Assembly: GCA_039519185.1 (NCBI GenBank)
Contig: CM076848.1
Coordinates: 124,938,371 to 125,002,370, forward strand
DNA from: Astragalus membranaceus
Taxonomy: Eukaryota > Streptophyta > Magnoliopsida > Fabales > Fabaceae
Direction of reading: 5' to 3'
Length of the DNA: 64,000 nt
Part shown: positions 1 through 10,732 of the stretch, piece by piece
Numbering within the stretch: the stretch's first letter is position 1
Layout of the letters: every line of letters begins with the position of its first letter
Position numbers and translations under genes: made by a program
Notes under the pieces: model-generated
The model's database searches: none
What the model was told of the DNA's origin: nothing
What the model saw: only the letters and a program-made list of their open reading frames with translations

Positions 1-377
1 CATATACAAACGGTCAAGAAGAAGACCGTAATTGATAGAATTGGAAATCCATGGTAAAAATAAATGCCACGAACACAGTAGGAATATTAGTGGCTAACGA
101 TAAAATGAAATCAAATGCCATTGAGCAAATCTTTAAGAGTTTTTTTTTTGCCAAATTGAACCTATGAAGTTCAAACTCACAGCATAATATGATTTAAATG
201 GAAGACAAATCCGAAAAAAAAGAAACAGAGGTAACGTAGACAGAAACGAATAAAAAGGTGCAAGCAGTAATTGGACAAGAAATCAAAAATAGAAGAAACT
301 CTCAATAAATTGAAATTGAATGACACAAAAGAAACAACAGATGATTGGAGATTCAGATTTTCTCCAATACTAATTAG
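1..377. other. AT-rich left flank, no gene recognised
   Basis: No coding region, repeat end or RNA gene is recognisable here. The stretch is AT-rich with short homopolymer runs (a T run near 139-148). It ends just before the GATCA target site of the LTR element that begins at 383. It may be ordinary intergenic DNA or an old, unrecognised repeat. Confidence 0.4.
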
Positions 378-382
378 GATCA

Positions 383-573
383 TAATACAGATATAGTTTT
401 ACTTTACCAATTGTATAGTAACATAGTTTAGTTTGATTTTTACTGATTGACAACTAGCTATATAAAGCACTGTAACCTCTCTGATAATTTTTAATGAATT
501 CATTCCTATATTCATTCAGTTACACATTTTCCTTTCTCTTAACCGTTTCTCTCTATGTGGCCTGATCTTATCA
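383..573 (+). repeat. 5' LTR of the short LTR element
   Basis: A 191-bp repeat starting TAATACAG and ending CTTATCA. A TATA-like box (CTATATAAAGC, about 458-468) faces the plus strand, which agrees with the orientation given by the primer binding site directly downstream. Confidence 0.85.
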
Positions 574-585
574 TGGTATCAAAGC
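574..585 (+). other. Primer binding site, tRNA-iMet type
   Basis: TGGTATCAAAGC abuts the LTR end with no gap. It matches the complement of the plant initiator-methionine tRNA 3' end apart from one base and sets the element's polarity. Confidence 0.8.
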
Positions 586-589
586 CATA

Positions 590-1974
590 TTCAAGTAATT
601 TAGGGACAGAGATCAGATTGAGATTGAAATCAGGAATATACAACACGTCATGTATGACTAAGTGCTTGTTGAGTCTAATAGAGCCAACCAAGGTGACTGT
701 GGCAGTGGAACCATTAGGTAGCCTCACAAAGATGGGCTGAATATTTCTGTAGGATATAAATTTCTTTAGAGAATTACAGACGTGATCTGTAGCACCTGAA
801 TCAATTATCCACAGTGTGGTTTCAATACAATTAGCAACAATTGGTGAAGGTACAAAGGAACCAGGCAAGTTACCTTCAGCATCAATGATGCATAATTGGT
901 TGATAGCAGGTTCTTCACAGGCAGCAGAAGAGATAGCTGGTGCAGATTGAATATTCAAGTTGCACCTCTGCAACAGATCCGTCAATTGCTTGTAGTCATC
1001 CTGAGAAATGGCTTGAGGAGTGGCAGAATCAGTAGCCTCACTCTTGGCAATAGAATCAGTGGAGACAGCATTTAAGCTAGGTTTTGTATCCTTCTTAGCA
1101 CCTAAAGGAAATCCATGTTTCTTATAACAGGTGTCAACAGTGTGACCTAGCCTATTACAATATGTACACTGCCTAGGACCAGAGAATTTTCCTTTGAAAA
1201 ACCGTTTACCATCAACAGCATTAACAGAATGTGTAGATTCTTCAGTAACCATAGGACTAAGGCCATTTTGGCGTTCTTGTTCAATAACCATAGAGAAAAC
1301 AGTAGTAATGGAAGGTAAAGGATTCATTAACAGAATTTGAGAACGAACCATAGCAAAGTTCTCATTGAGGCCTTTGAGGAAGCACATGACACTGTCTTCG
1401 TCGTGAAAGAGTCTCGCGTTCTTCATCGCATCACAAGTGCATTTCACCACACAAGTGCAATCCGGTTGAGGACGATAATTGTCCAATTCCTCAATAAGGA
1501 CACTGAGTTCAGTGAAAAAGTCAGTACAGAGAGAGAATCCTGCTTCAGTTGATAGATCTCATACTTGAGATCTGAAACACGCATGCGATCGACGCGAGCA
1601 AAGCGTGCTTTGAGGTTTTGCCAGGCATCCGAGGCAAGCTCCTTGTAGACAATACTCCGTGCAATCGAAGGGGAAATGGAGTTTATGATCCAAGAGTGAA
1701 TGAGATTGTTGCAGCGTTCCCACGCATCGTACAAAGGATCGAAGGAATCAGGCATTTTAACAGATCCATCCGCAAATTTGAACTTGTTTTTGCCGATTAG
1801 CGCTTTCTTTATCAAGCGAGACCACGAATGATAGTTGTTCGGTGTGAGATGCTTTGTCACCAAAGAAAGGACAAGGTTTTAATTCGGATGAACATAGTAA
1901 GGACTCGCAGCGTTCGACGGATCCAGCGGCGAAGTGACGACAGTGGATGACGACGATGCAGCGTGGCGAGGCAT
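590..1974 (-). pseudogene. Ty1/copia gag-protease fragment (antisense to host element)
   Basis: Read on the minus strand from the ATG at 1974, this is the N-terminal half of a copia polyprotein. The gag start is followed by the motif N-Y-H-S-W-S-R typical of copia gag, then a CCHC zinc knuckle (CTYCNRLGHTVDTC, about 1134-1176), then the aspartic protease site DSGATDH (about 788-808) and the downstream NLISVPKL motif. It stops near 590, before integrase. One in-frame stop in the N-terminal region (near 1880) and a frameshift near 1490 break it. Gag would form the virus-like particle and protease would mature it. It is opposite in strand to the LTRs that enclose it, so the LTR at 383-573 is not its own promoter. 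Confidence 0.85.
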
Positions 1975-2002
1975 TTTTCTGATGAGATGAGATCAAGAGT
2001 AT

Positions 2003-2015
2003 CCTTCTGATACCA
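2003..2015 (-). other. Second primer binding site, facing inward on minus strand
   Basis: On the minus strand this reads TGGTATCAGAAGG, a copia tRNA-iMet primer site just upstream of the antisense gag start. It shows that the captured fragment began at the 5' end of a copia transcript. Its own LTR is absent: 65 unrelated bases separate it from the purine tract at 2081. Confidence 0.65.
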
Positions 2016-2080
2016 TGTCCTTTTCTACATATCATCACCAAGTTCAAGCTTCATGATATTTATCAATCATCAGCTTGTGT

Positions 2081-2100
2081 GGGGAGGAGGGGGGGGGGGG
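2081..2100 (+). other. Polypurine tract
   Basis: A 20-base run of G with two A residues directly abuts the right LTR at 2101. That is where the plus-strand primer of an LTR retroelement is expected. Confidence 0.8.
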
Positions 2101-2291
2101 TAATACATATATAGTTTTACTTTACCAATTGTATAGTAACATAGTTTAGTTTGATTTTTACTGATTGACAACTAGCTATATAAAGCACTGTAACCTCTCT
2201 GATAATTTTTAATGAATTCATTCCTATATTCATTCAGTTACACATTTTTCTTTCTCTTAACCGTTTCTCTCTATGTGGCCTGATCTTATCA
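2101..2291 (+). repeat. 3' LTR of the short LTR element
   Basis: 191 bp, nearly identical to 383-573. The differences seen are G/T at the eighth base and C/T in the T-rich stretch near 2251. It is followed by the GATCA target-site copy at 2292-2296. Confidence 0.85.
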
Positions 2292-2296
2292 GATCA

Positions 2297-3427
2297 TCTC
2301 TTCAAGGTGGATGTCATGCTGGGACGCCCCGATACTTAGGCATGGCAACGGGGCGGGTCGGGGGCGGGTTTGGCATTCCCCGTCCCCGCCCCTACCTCTA
2401 TCGGGGCCGGGTTTTGCATCCCCCAACCCCGTCCCAAATGGGGACGGGTTCCCCGCGGGTACCCATTTCCGCCACAATTTATAGGAAAAATACAAAAAAT
2501 ATATATATAATAATTAATAAAATAAAATAAAATAAAATAATAATTATACAATGAAAAAATAAAGTTAAAAGTATTAAAATAGATTTTTCTATAGGAAATA
2601 GATCAAAATTAAAAATAAACAAAATTTATGAAACAAAATGAATGAGTAAATATGCATATAATAAAATAAAATAATTAATTTATGTTTTGTCGAGCGGGTT
2701 CGGGGCGGGGACGGGGTGGGTATCGACATCCCCGAACCCAACCCCGTCCCCAGTCAAAGCGGGTTTCGCCGTCAAACTCGGGGCGGAGTCGGGTGGGTAC
2801 CCGCGGGTTCGGGTTATGTTGTCATGCCTATCGATACTCCAAAATGGGCCAAGTATCGGTATCTGACACGTATCCGATACTGAAACGTGTCAGATACGAC
2901 GGGATACGTATCTACGAAATATCCTGGAATTTGTATTTATTTTTTAATTAGAAAAAGATCAGATACTTAAGGGATACGCCTGAGACACTCAAGGGATACG
3001 GATACGTTTTGGGTTACTTTTTTTTGACACAAATTGCGCTCCTTTCTGTTTTAATTGACGTTAACATGTTGCGGTGATTTGAGTTTCCTTTCTTTTTTAG
3101 TTTTCTTTTGAGTTCCAATGTTGACGTTTTGTTGTTCAAGTTTTTGTTTCTATTTTACTTTGTTTTAATATATTTTAATGTTTATTTAATTGGTATGGTA
3201 ATTTAAGGTTGGACCGGAAGTTTACTTTTTACCCTGTGTTAGCACCTTTTCTAACTCCGCGTTTTCCACATTACTTTGTTAACATTTATATTTTTTAATG
3301 TTATGTTTATATATTTTAATTTTATATATTTAAATCTTAATTTAATTTTTTATTGAAGTATCTCAGCCGTATCGTATCTGTGTCGTGTTGTATCGGGTAT
3401 CGTATCCCATATCTGGGCTTCATAGAT
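2297..3427. repeat. GATAC/GTATC-rich dispersed repeat (interrupted by the MITE)
   Basis: Short GATAC and GTATC motifs occur many times at 2839-3010 and again at 3355-3420, with an AT-rich middle. The target duplication of the hAT-like MITE falls on one of these motifs, so the repeat was there first. The motif order at the two ends is roughly inverted, which suggests a larger non-autonomous DNA element, but I could not define terminal repeats. Confidence 0.4.
2337..2830. mobile_element. GC-rich hAT-like MITE
   Basis: A 494-bp element with 13-bp terminal inverted repeats: TAGGCATGGCAAC on the left, and TAGGCATGACAAC when the right end is reverse-complemented. The flanks are 8 bp, CCGATACT (2329-2336) and TCGATACT (2831-2838), a 7/8 match to an 8-bp duplication typical of hAT transposons. 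The outer parts are C/G-rich and rich in GGGGCGGG-type motifs; the centre (about 2480-2690) is very AT-rich. No transposase is present, so it needs a helper. Short reading frames on both strands are artefacts of the GC-rich ends. Confidence 0.75.
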
Positions 3428-4082
3428 ATCATGGCTCTATACCATGTTGAGAAGCATGGTGGAGCACAACAAAAAGAGAAATAAACAAAAGGAAAGAGTG
3501 GTATTGGAATTGATAGAATGATAAGTGTTGATTACAAATGAGTTTTAACCTTGCAACTAATCACAACTAACTTTTAACTACCTAAACAATATTGAAACTA
3601 ATTTTAACAACTAATTCTAATATTATTCATTAGTTTCAAGAATTTGTGGTTGAAATCCTCTACTAAAAGAGAAAGTGTTTGTGGCTAAAATTTATTTTTA
3701 AGACAGTTGGTATAGTAATGGAAGAGTGTTAAGTGGTTTTGTGTGTGAAAATGCTTAAGTTAGGAATCTCAACATAAAAGTAGATAAGTGTGAATACAAA
3801 TTAGCAAAAGGGATCTTTGAGCAAAGATGCTGTTTGGTTATTGGTCATTCACGTACGTGCAGTTGGTTGCTGAAAAGCACTTATCATTTACGAAGCATGT
3901 ATATCCTCCAGCCATGTTGTCGTTGTCGTTGCTCTTCTTTGAAAATAGTGTTTGACTTCAATTGTATCCTCACTCTGTCTGCACAACGTAGAAAATGATA
4001 AAATTAACTCAAGATGGGAGAAACACTTTCAGAAATTACAATTGGGTAGCAATTGCATCGTCGTATATTTTACCACATGCTT

Positions 4083-4150
4083 AATACTTTTTTTAATGGC
4101 AAACATATATATAAATAATACTTTTTTTAATGGCAAACATATATATAAAT
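4083..4150. repeat. 34-bp perfect tandem duplication
   Basis: Two head-to-tail copies (4083-4116 and 4117-4150) of an AT-rich unit beginning AATACTTTTTTT. They look identical, consistent with recent replication slippage. Confidence 0.85.
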
Positions 4151-4281
4151 AATAGTGGTATATAAATAATAATGCTTAATACTATTTTCAGATCCTTTTT
4201 TTCGCTGTCCGTTTCTTTCTATACCTATCAATTTTTATGAAGAAATATGGTTTTAAAATAATTAGTTTTTATATTGTTAAA

Positions 4282-4339
4282 GATTAATATTTAAAGATAC
4301 AAGATTAATATTTAAAGATTGTATCTTTAAATATTAATC
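4282..4339. repeat. Perfect 19-bp inverted repeat
   Basis: Arms GATTAATATTTAAAGATAC (4282-4300) and its exact reverse complement (4321-4339) flank a 20-base loop that is itself nearly a third copy of the left arm. It would fold as a hairpin. It may be a small foldback element or a slippage product. Confidence 0.75.
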
Positions 4340-4780
4340 CTAGAGAGAGAAATAAAGGTGATGGATATTGGATAATAAACAATATGTTATGGTCACAATT
4401 TGTACCAAACTCCGCTGTGAGTTCCCCGATTAAATATATGTCCTGTATCAAGCCAACAACCTTTACAACAATAAGGGATTTGAGCTCTCCTAGAAGAGTA
4501 TCATCAATGTACTTATGAAATGCAACACAAAATATGCTAAGTATGAGAATTAGTTACCTAGCACTACCCTGGAGAAGGCCATTTCAGGCATGAAAGGCCT
4601 CCTGCCGTCCACGTGTTTTTAGAGTGAGAGGCTCCACCTTCTCTGTACTAAGCGTGCCGTCATCCTCCCACGAAACCTAAGGTTTTCTATGTGGTCTTGC
4701 TCTAGAACGCTGGTTTTCGCCCCCGTCTAGGGTTCTGCTCCCACCTCGGTGGGTATTCTGGTTAGTGCCACTATTTCCCC

Positions 4781-5983
4781 ATGGATAAGTGGAAGAAACT
4801 TGATTTTCCGGTGGAAGACGATGCTCTGTTGGTCGTTGAAGATGGCGAAGCTGATAGTGATGAATCTTGTCAACGATCGTTAGCTGGGAAACTATTGACA
4901 GAAAGCCCCTTTAACACTAGAGCTTTCAAATCAACCATTGTTGATGCGTGGAGGCTGAAACGCCCAGTGGAGGTACAGGAATTAGGGAAAAACCTTTTTC
5001 TCTTCACCTTCACCACCAAACGCGATATGGAGAATGTGTTTAGTGCTGGCCCGTGGAACTTTGATCGTAATGTGGTGGTTCTAAAAAAGATTTCTAGGTC
5101 AGAGATGTCCCTTGATTCTACTTCGCTCTGGGCAAAAATTTACGATCTCCCTCTGCGCCTGCGAACTCATAATATGGCAGTCAGACTAGGAAATATGATG
5201 GGGCTATTGGAAGAAGCAGATACCAGAGACAGCAACAGATTGGGGAAATTCCTACGTGTTAAGGTGTCTATTGACCTCAAGAAGCCTGTTAAGCGCGGAA
5301 CTGTGATTCGCTTCCAAGGGAAAGACCTCAAAGTCTTTTTCAGGTATGAGCGGCTTCCTGCTTTCTGTTTTATTTGTGGAAAATTAGGGCATCAAATGAA
5401 GGAGTGTGATGATTTTGAATCCTTTGAGGAGGAAGGTTTGGAAGATAAAGAGGAGAAGGATCTTCCCTTTGGCCCTTGGCTTAGAGTATCCCTTTTGCCT
5501 AAGCAAAACATTGAAGTTAGGAAAGATAGTTAAGAGCCTATTTGTATCTTCTGGCAGCACTAAGGCGGGAAATAGTGAAAAAACTAGGGAGGACATTGAG
5601 GTTATCCAACCACCAAACCCACCAACTGCAAAAAAACCTGAGGCTACTATTGTTGAGGCAGCTAATACTACCCCTGCTAAACAGCTCACCCCACATCATC
5701 CTAATCAGAGAAATGATAATAACCTAAATGATGTTGAGGAAGTTGCAGAATCGCTAGGGACATTTGCCTTAACCCCTAAGTCTCCCCCCATAAGAAACCA
5801 AAAGGCAAAGCTCCTACTTCCAAAGCCAAAAGCAGAAGCTGGACTAGAGTGAAAGGTGGGAAAGCAAAGGGTGGAAACAACAAAGGGACTCTCACTATTG
5901 TGAGAGGAAAACGGAGCCTATTTGATGTGGGGATCTCTGAAGGCACAATTGAAGATTTTAATTGGAGTCTCCACAATAAGTAA
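4781..5983 (+). pseudogene. LINE ORF1 (DUF4283 / zinc-knuckle RNA-binding protein)
   Basis: Plant L1 ORF1 encodes the RNA-binding protein that packages the LINE transcript. The first 250 codons (4781-5533) are open. They contain a DUF4283-like N-terminal region (motif FTFTTKRDMENVFSAGPW, then LPLRLRTHNMAVRLGN) and one CCHC knuckle, CFICGKLGHQMKEC, near 5360-5405. After that the coding phase shifts near 5520 into another frame rich in P, E and N, and shifts back near 5785 into the original frame (motif SWTRVKGGKAKGG), ending at the TAA at 5981-5983. Two offsetting indels therefore disable it. The start ATG at 4781 follows the leader and gives the normal N-terminal domain. Confidence 0.8.
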
Positions 5984-6051
5984 ACTGTTAGAATGGATAT
6001 TGATGATAAATTACCAGAGGGGGTGTTGGAAGACCAACATCTCCTATCCCA

Positions 6052-9000
6052 ATGAAAATTATCAGTTGGAATTGCAGGGGGTTGGGGAACCCTCGAGCAA
6101 TTCGAGCCTTATTGAGGCTCAAAACAATTGAAAATCCTCATATGGTTTTCCTTATGGAAACCAAGTTATCTGAGTTGGAAATGAATAAGGTTAGAATCCA
6201 ATGTGGATTCAGTTCTGCTATTGTGGTGGGGTGCAGAGGTACTGGAAAGGATAGAGCTGGAGGGATAGCTCTGTTGTGGTATGATCCTGTGTCTTTTGAT
6301 GTGGAGTCCTTTTCCCTTAACCACATTCATGGTTCTGGAGCTGTGGATGTTAATGAGTTAAGATTCATGTTGTCTGGTATCTATGGTTATCCTGATGAAG
6401 CTCTTAAGAGGGATACTTGGAGATTGATTCAGAGACTAAGGAACCCCCAGATTCCTGATTGGCTGTGCTTTGGTGATCTTAATGACATATTGGATGCTAC
6501 TGAGAAGCAGGATGGGAAAAACAGATCGGTTGGGCAGCTGGATTGTGGAAGAGATGCCTTGGAGCTCTCTAGTTTAAATGATTTGGGATTTATTGGATAC
6601 CCTTTTACTTGGTCAAATGGTAGGAAGGGGGTTGATAACATTCAGTGCAGACTTGATAGGGCTCTTGCCTCTGAGAGCTTTTGTAATAGATTCTCTCCTA
6701 TTACAGTCACCCACTTGCCTAGATATGGGTCTGACCACTCGGTGTTGTTGATAAATCTTGAAGATCATGATCAATTGGTTAAGAAGAAGAGGGTGCATAT
6801 TTTTAGATTTTAGGAGAACTGGACAAAGGACTCTAGGTGTGAGGATATTGTTAGAAGAAATTGGAGTGGTAGAGGCAGGACATGCTCTGACAAGCTGTTG
6901 GGGGTGAATGCTGTTGACTATGAATTTGAAGAGTATAGGACCAATTCTATTAAGGAAGAGATCACTAAAGTGGAGAAACTTCTTAAAAATGATGCTTTAT
7001 GGCAGGGTGATAATGCTAATCTGGCTAGACACAGAGAATTGGAGAGGGAGCATGCTAATCTTCTAAAGAAAGAAGAAGTGGCTTGGAGACAATGAAGCAG
7101 AGCTACTTGGCTGAAAGAAGGGGACAAAAACTCAAAATTCTTCCACAGGAAAGCTAGTCAAAGGAGCAAGACAAATGTCATTAAGAAACTTAAGGATGAA
7201 GATGGTGTTTGGTGGCATGGAGATGATCATGTGGAGCGATTTTTCCTTAAACTTTTCACTGACCTTTTTTCCTCCTCTGGTTCTATTAATGCTGAACAGG
7301 TTTGTAACAATATTCAGAGAAATCTATCCTCTGATCAACAGGCTGAGTGCTCTCAGGTGTTTAACAGGGAGGAGGTCAAAGAAGCTATTTATCAAATGCA
7401 TCCTCTGAAGGCCCCAGGCCCTGCCGGTCTTCCAGCACTATTCTTTCAGAAGTATTGGCATGTGGTGGGGAATGACATCCAGAGATTGGTCCTTGATATC
7501 CTCAACAATGGGAAATCTCCTGAGTGCATTAACGAGACCTTCATTGCTCTTATCCCTAAATGTAAGAATCCTTCCTCCCCCAAAAACTTCAGATCTATTA
7601 GTTTATGTAATGTCACCATAAAAATTGTCACCAAAACCATTGCTAATAGAGTCAAGAGTTTCCTACCTAGTATTATTGATGAGGAGCAAAGTGCTTTTGT
7701 TAAAGGTAGACTTATCACTGATAATGCCTTGGTTGCCATGGAATGTTTTCATTGGCTTAAAAAGAAAATCAAGGGTAAGAGGGGTATGATGGCTCTTAAG
7801 CTTGATATGGTTAAGGCTTATGATAGACTAGAATGGGATTTCATAAGAGTAGCTCTGTTGAAAACTGGTTTTCCTGATAACATAACCACCCTTATTCGGT
7901 CTTGCATCAATACTGTTAGCTACCAAGTGCTCATAAATGGCCAGCCAAGTAGAGCTTTCAATCCTGAGAGGGGTATTAGACAGGGTGACCCCCTGTCACC
8001 CTATTTGTTCATCTTGTGTGCTAATGTTCTCTCTGGCATGTTGCATCATGGAAGTCAACAAAGCTCTATTCATAGGATCCAGGTTGCCAGGAATGCCCCC
8101 CAAATTACTCACCTTCTTTTTGCGGATGATAGCTTGCTTTTTGCTAGGGCTAATGCTAAAGAAGCCTCTTCTATTGTAAACATTCTTGACTCATACCAGG
8201 CTGCCTCGGGTCAGCTGGTGAATCTTGACAAGTCTGACATGTCATATAGCCGAAATGTGCCTATCCAAGACCAACAAATTATCTGTAATCAGATTGGGAT
8301 AAAGGCTGTGACACATCATACCAAGTACCTTGGGCTTCCAGTGGTATTTGGGAGGTCTAAGAAGGAGGTATTCTCGCTTGTGCAAGATAGAGTTTGGAAG
8401 AAGGTTAAGGGGTGGAAGGAAAAATTCCTTTCTAGAGCTGGCAAAGAGACTTTGATCAAATCTGTGGCCCAGTCTATACCTAACTACATTATGAGTTGCT
8501 ATAAAATGCCAGAAGGGATTTGCAAAGAGATTGAGTCCATGATTGCAAAGTTTTGGTGGGGATCTTCTGATACTCAAAGAAAGATACATTGAATTACTTG
8601 GAGTAAGATGGGTGAAGGTAAATCTAAAGGTGGTTTGGGGTTCAGAGGATTTAGTGATTTCAACCTAGCTCGTCTTGGCAAGCAATGTTGGAGGCTAGTG
8701 AATGATGCTTCTTCTCTAATGGCTAGAGTCTTCAAAGGCAGGTACTATCCCAGATCAAATTTCTTAGCTGCATCTACTGGTTTCCAACCAAGCTACGCTT
8801 GGAGGAGTATTCTAAGTGCTAAGGAAGGTATTGAGAAAGGATCTAGGTGGATTATTGGGAATGGTGAGAAGGTGAAGATCTGGCAGGACAATTGGCTGCC
8901 TGATCAGGCCAAATTCAAAGTGTGCGGCTCTGTTAATTCTCTTCCTGCAGATGCATGTGTTAGTTCTCTCGTTGATACTGACACCAAACAGTGGGATAGG

Positions 9001-9562
9001 CACATTATCTCCATTATCTTCAATCCTTTTGAGGCAAAACAAATTCTGAACATCCCTGTTTATATGAGGCTTCCTGAAGACAAGCTAGTCTGGCATTGAG
9101 AAAAGAATGGTCTCTACTCTGTTAGGTCTGCGTATCATTTGCTGAAGGAGGAGTCTGCTAGGAATACTGCTGAATCCTCAAGCTCAACCAACAGATCTCT
9201 GTGGAATTCAATCTGGAAAATTAAAGCTCCAAACTGTGTTAAAAATTTTATCTGGAGGCTTGCAAAAGACATTCTGCCAACTAGGAGCATATTGGAGAGG
9301 AAAGGTATTTCCCTTGATACTCAATGCCCTATTTGTTGTTCCAATTCTGAAACCAGTAGCCATTTGTTTATGAACTGTGACATCATTAAACTGGTTTGGT
9401 TTTCCTCCCCTTTAGGCATTCACATCCCAAACCATTCTGTTTTTTTGAGATGGTTGCAACACCAGATCACTGTTGATGATATTATAGCAAGACAAATTTT
9501 TTGTATTACTCTTTGGAAGATATGGAAGGCTAGAAATGATCTAATTTTCAACAAAACAATAG
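6052..9562 (+). pseudogene. LINE ORF2 (endonuclease-reverse transcriptase)
   Basis: ORF2 of an L1 nicks target DNA and copies the LINE RNA into it. From the ATG at 6052 one frame runs about 1170 codons without a frameshift, broken only by four stops: TAG 6811-6813 and TGA at 7093-7095, 8590-8592 and 9097-9099. Domains in order are the APE-type endonuclease (ISWNCRGLGNPR at the N-terminus, FGDLNDIL, RLDRALA, and SDH at 6730-6738), then the reverse transcriptase (KAPGPAGLPALFFQ, LDMVKAYDRLEW near 7801, GIRQGDPLSPYL near 7972, catalytic FADD at 8119-8130), then a zf-RVT region (NFIWRLAKDILPT, CPIC). The protein ends near 9562 without RNase H. Catalytic residues are intact, so decay is recent or mild. 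Confidence 0.9.
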
Positions 9563-9563
9563 G

Positions 9564-10732
9564 TATTTACCTCTCCAAACATTCACACACTCCCACACTT
9601 AGAGATGCTGAAAACAAAAACCCACTCACACACTCCCTCTCATTTTCAATTTTAAAGAAAGACACATAGAGAGAGTGGGAGAGGAGAAAGGGTTACGAGA
9701 GAGTGAGAAGAGAAAGTGGAGAGAATAAGAAAAATTTCAAAGCTCCCATTCACCACCATTTAACCTCAAAGTGTAGAACAACTACAATCTTACTTCACCA
9801 TCATCACAACCTTCGTTTTGGGTTTAGTTAGATACCATAAATTCTGGAATTTCATCATCAATTCCGTCTTAGTCTTCTTTTTGGCTTGCATGTGGACTTC
9901 AATCATCAAAACCTTCAACTTCGGTCATGTATGTGAGTTTAGTTACTAGGTTCTCACCCTTTGGAAGTCTCATTGGGGTAGAAAACACTCAAGTCAATAT
10001 ATGGAAGCTCACATTGTGGTTAGGAGCTCATCTTGAAGCTTGGGTGCTTTGGGGGTTTCATGGTGGCTAGGAAGTTGACTTTGAAGATGCATGTAAGTGG
10101 TTGGAGCTAGAATGGAGCTGGGGTTTGTTGCATGTTAGATTGGAGCATAGCTTGTGGGGTTTTTGAAAAAGAATCGAGTTTTTAGAGGTGGTGGGTGCTG
10201 TTTCAAAGAGCTAGGGAGTTGGTACTGATTTGAGGGACTTTAGCAGTGTGGTGGTGTTAAGAATCAAGATTCTTGCTTCCATTGTGTTTCTCAAGTTGCA
10301 AGTGAGTTCTTCTTACCCTTGCATGTTAGTGTGTTAGGGTTTTGAGCTTTAAATGTTATTTGTTCTGAAATTGGAATGTTGCATATGTGATTGGGTTGTG
10401 GTTTTGAGCTATTTGGAGCTTAAATTCGTGGTTCTTGGTGATGAGAGTTGAAGATAGACACTCACAACAAATTCTGTCGAAAACCGTTTTGAGCAGTCTC
10501 TGGTATTTCTTCGTAACTCACTGTACAGACCTCCTTTGATGTTCATTTTTGTTTCTTTAGAAACTAGACATGAAACCCTTCACAATAAGCACAAGAATGA
10601 ACTGATTTCATTGAGTACCGAGGGAGAAATTGTACCAAAAACTTACGTTTTTGAAACAGTGACAGAAATTATCCAGTCACATTGTTTTGGTCATAACTCC
10701 CTCAATACTTGTTGTATCAGTTTAAAACCTGA
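9564..10732 (+). repeat. LTR-like noncoding DNA, family unassigned
   Basis: About 1.2 kb between the LINE break and the minus-strand copia has no coding potential that I trust. It holds a GA-rich leader-like segment (about 9665-9735) and a stretch near 10510-10730 with repeated phrases on 'response to gene' style AT/GC balance typical of plant gypsy LTRs. No TG...CA boundaries, primer site or second copy can be seen in the window, so it is a candidate LTR fragment only. Confidence 0.3.

Larger units (their letters stand above)
383..2291 (+). mobile_element. Short LTR retroelement with antisense copia interior
   Basis: This is a complete 1909-bp element bounded by two 191-bp direct repeats that differ at about two positions. 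A perfect 5-bp target-site duplication GATCA lies at 378-382 and 2292-2296. A tRNA-iMet-type primer binding site follows the left LTR and a purine tract of G and A precedes the right LTR, so the element points to the plus strand. The termini are TA...CA rather than TG...CA, one of the known non-canonical plant LTR motifs. The interior encodes nothing on the plus strand. It holds a copia primer-site/leader/gag/protease fragment on the minus strand, so the element is non-autonomous and depends on another copia for its enzymes. Confidence 0.85.
3428..4559. other. AT-rich noncoding stretch with small repeats
   Basis: No gene is visible. Near 3440 a sequence resembling a minus-strand copia primer site (complement of TGGTATAGAGCC) is followed to the right by AT-rich DNA that could be a decayed copia LTR; this is weak. 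A perfect 34-bp tandem duplication lies at 4083-4150 and an inverted repeat at 4282-4339. Confidence 0.4.
4560..9563 (+). mobile_element. L1-type LINE, 3'-truncated
   Basis: A non-LTR retrotransposon with a GC-richer 5' leader (about 4560-4780), ORF1 (4781-5983), a 68-bp gap and ORF2 (6052-9562). Both ORFs are plus strand and in the order expected for plant L1. Homology stops abruptly near 9563 inside the region after the zf-RVT domain, so the RNase H domain, 3' UTR and poly(A) tail are missing. L1 copies usually lose their 5' end by incomplete reverse transcription. Here the 5' end is kept and the 3' end lost, so a later deletion or rearrangement is the likelier cause. Confidence 0.85.
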
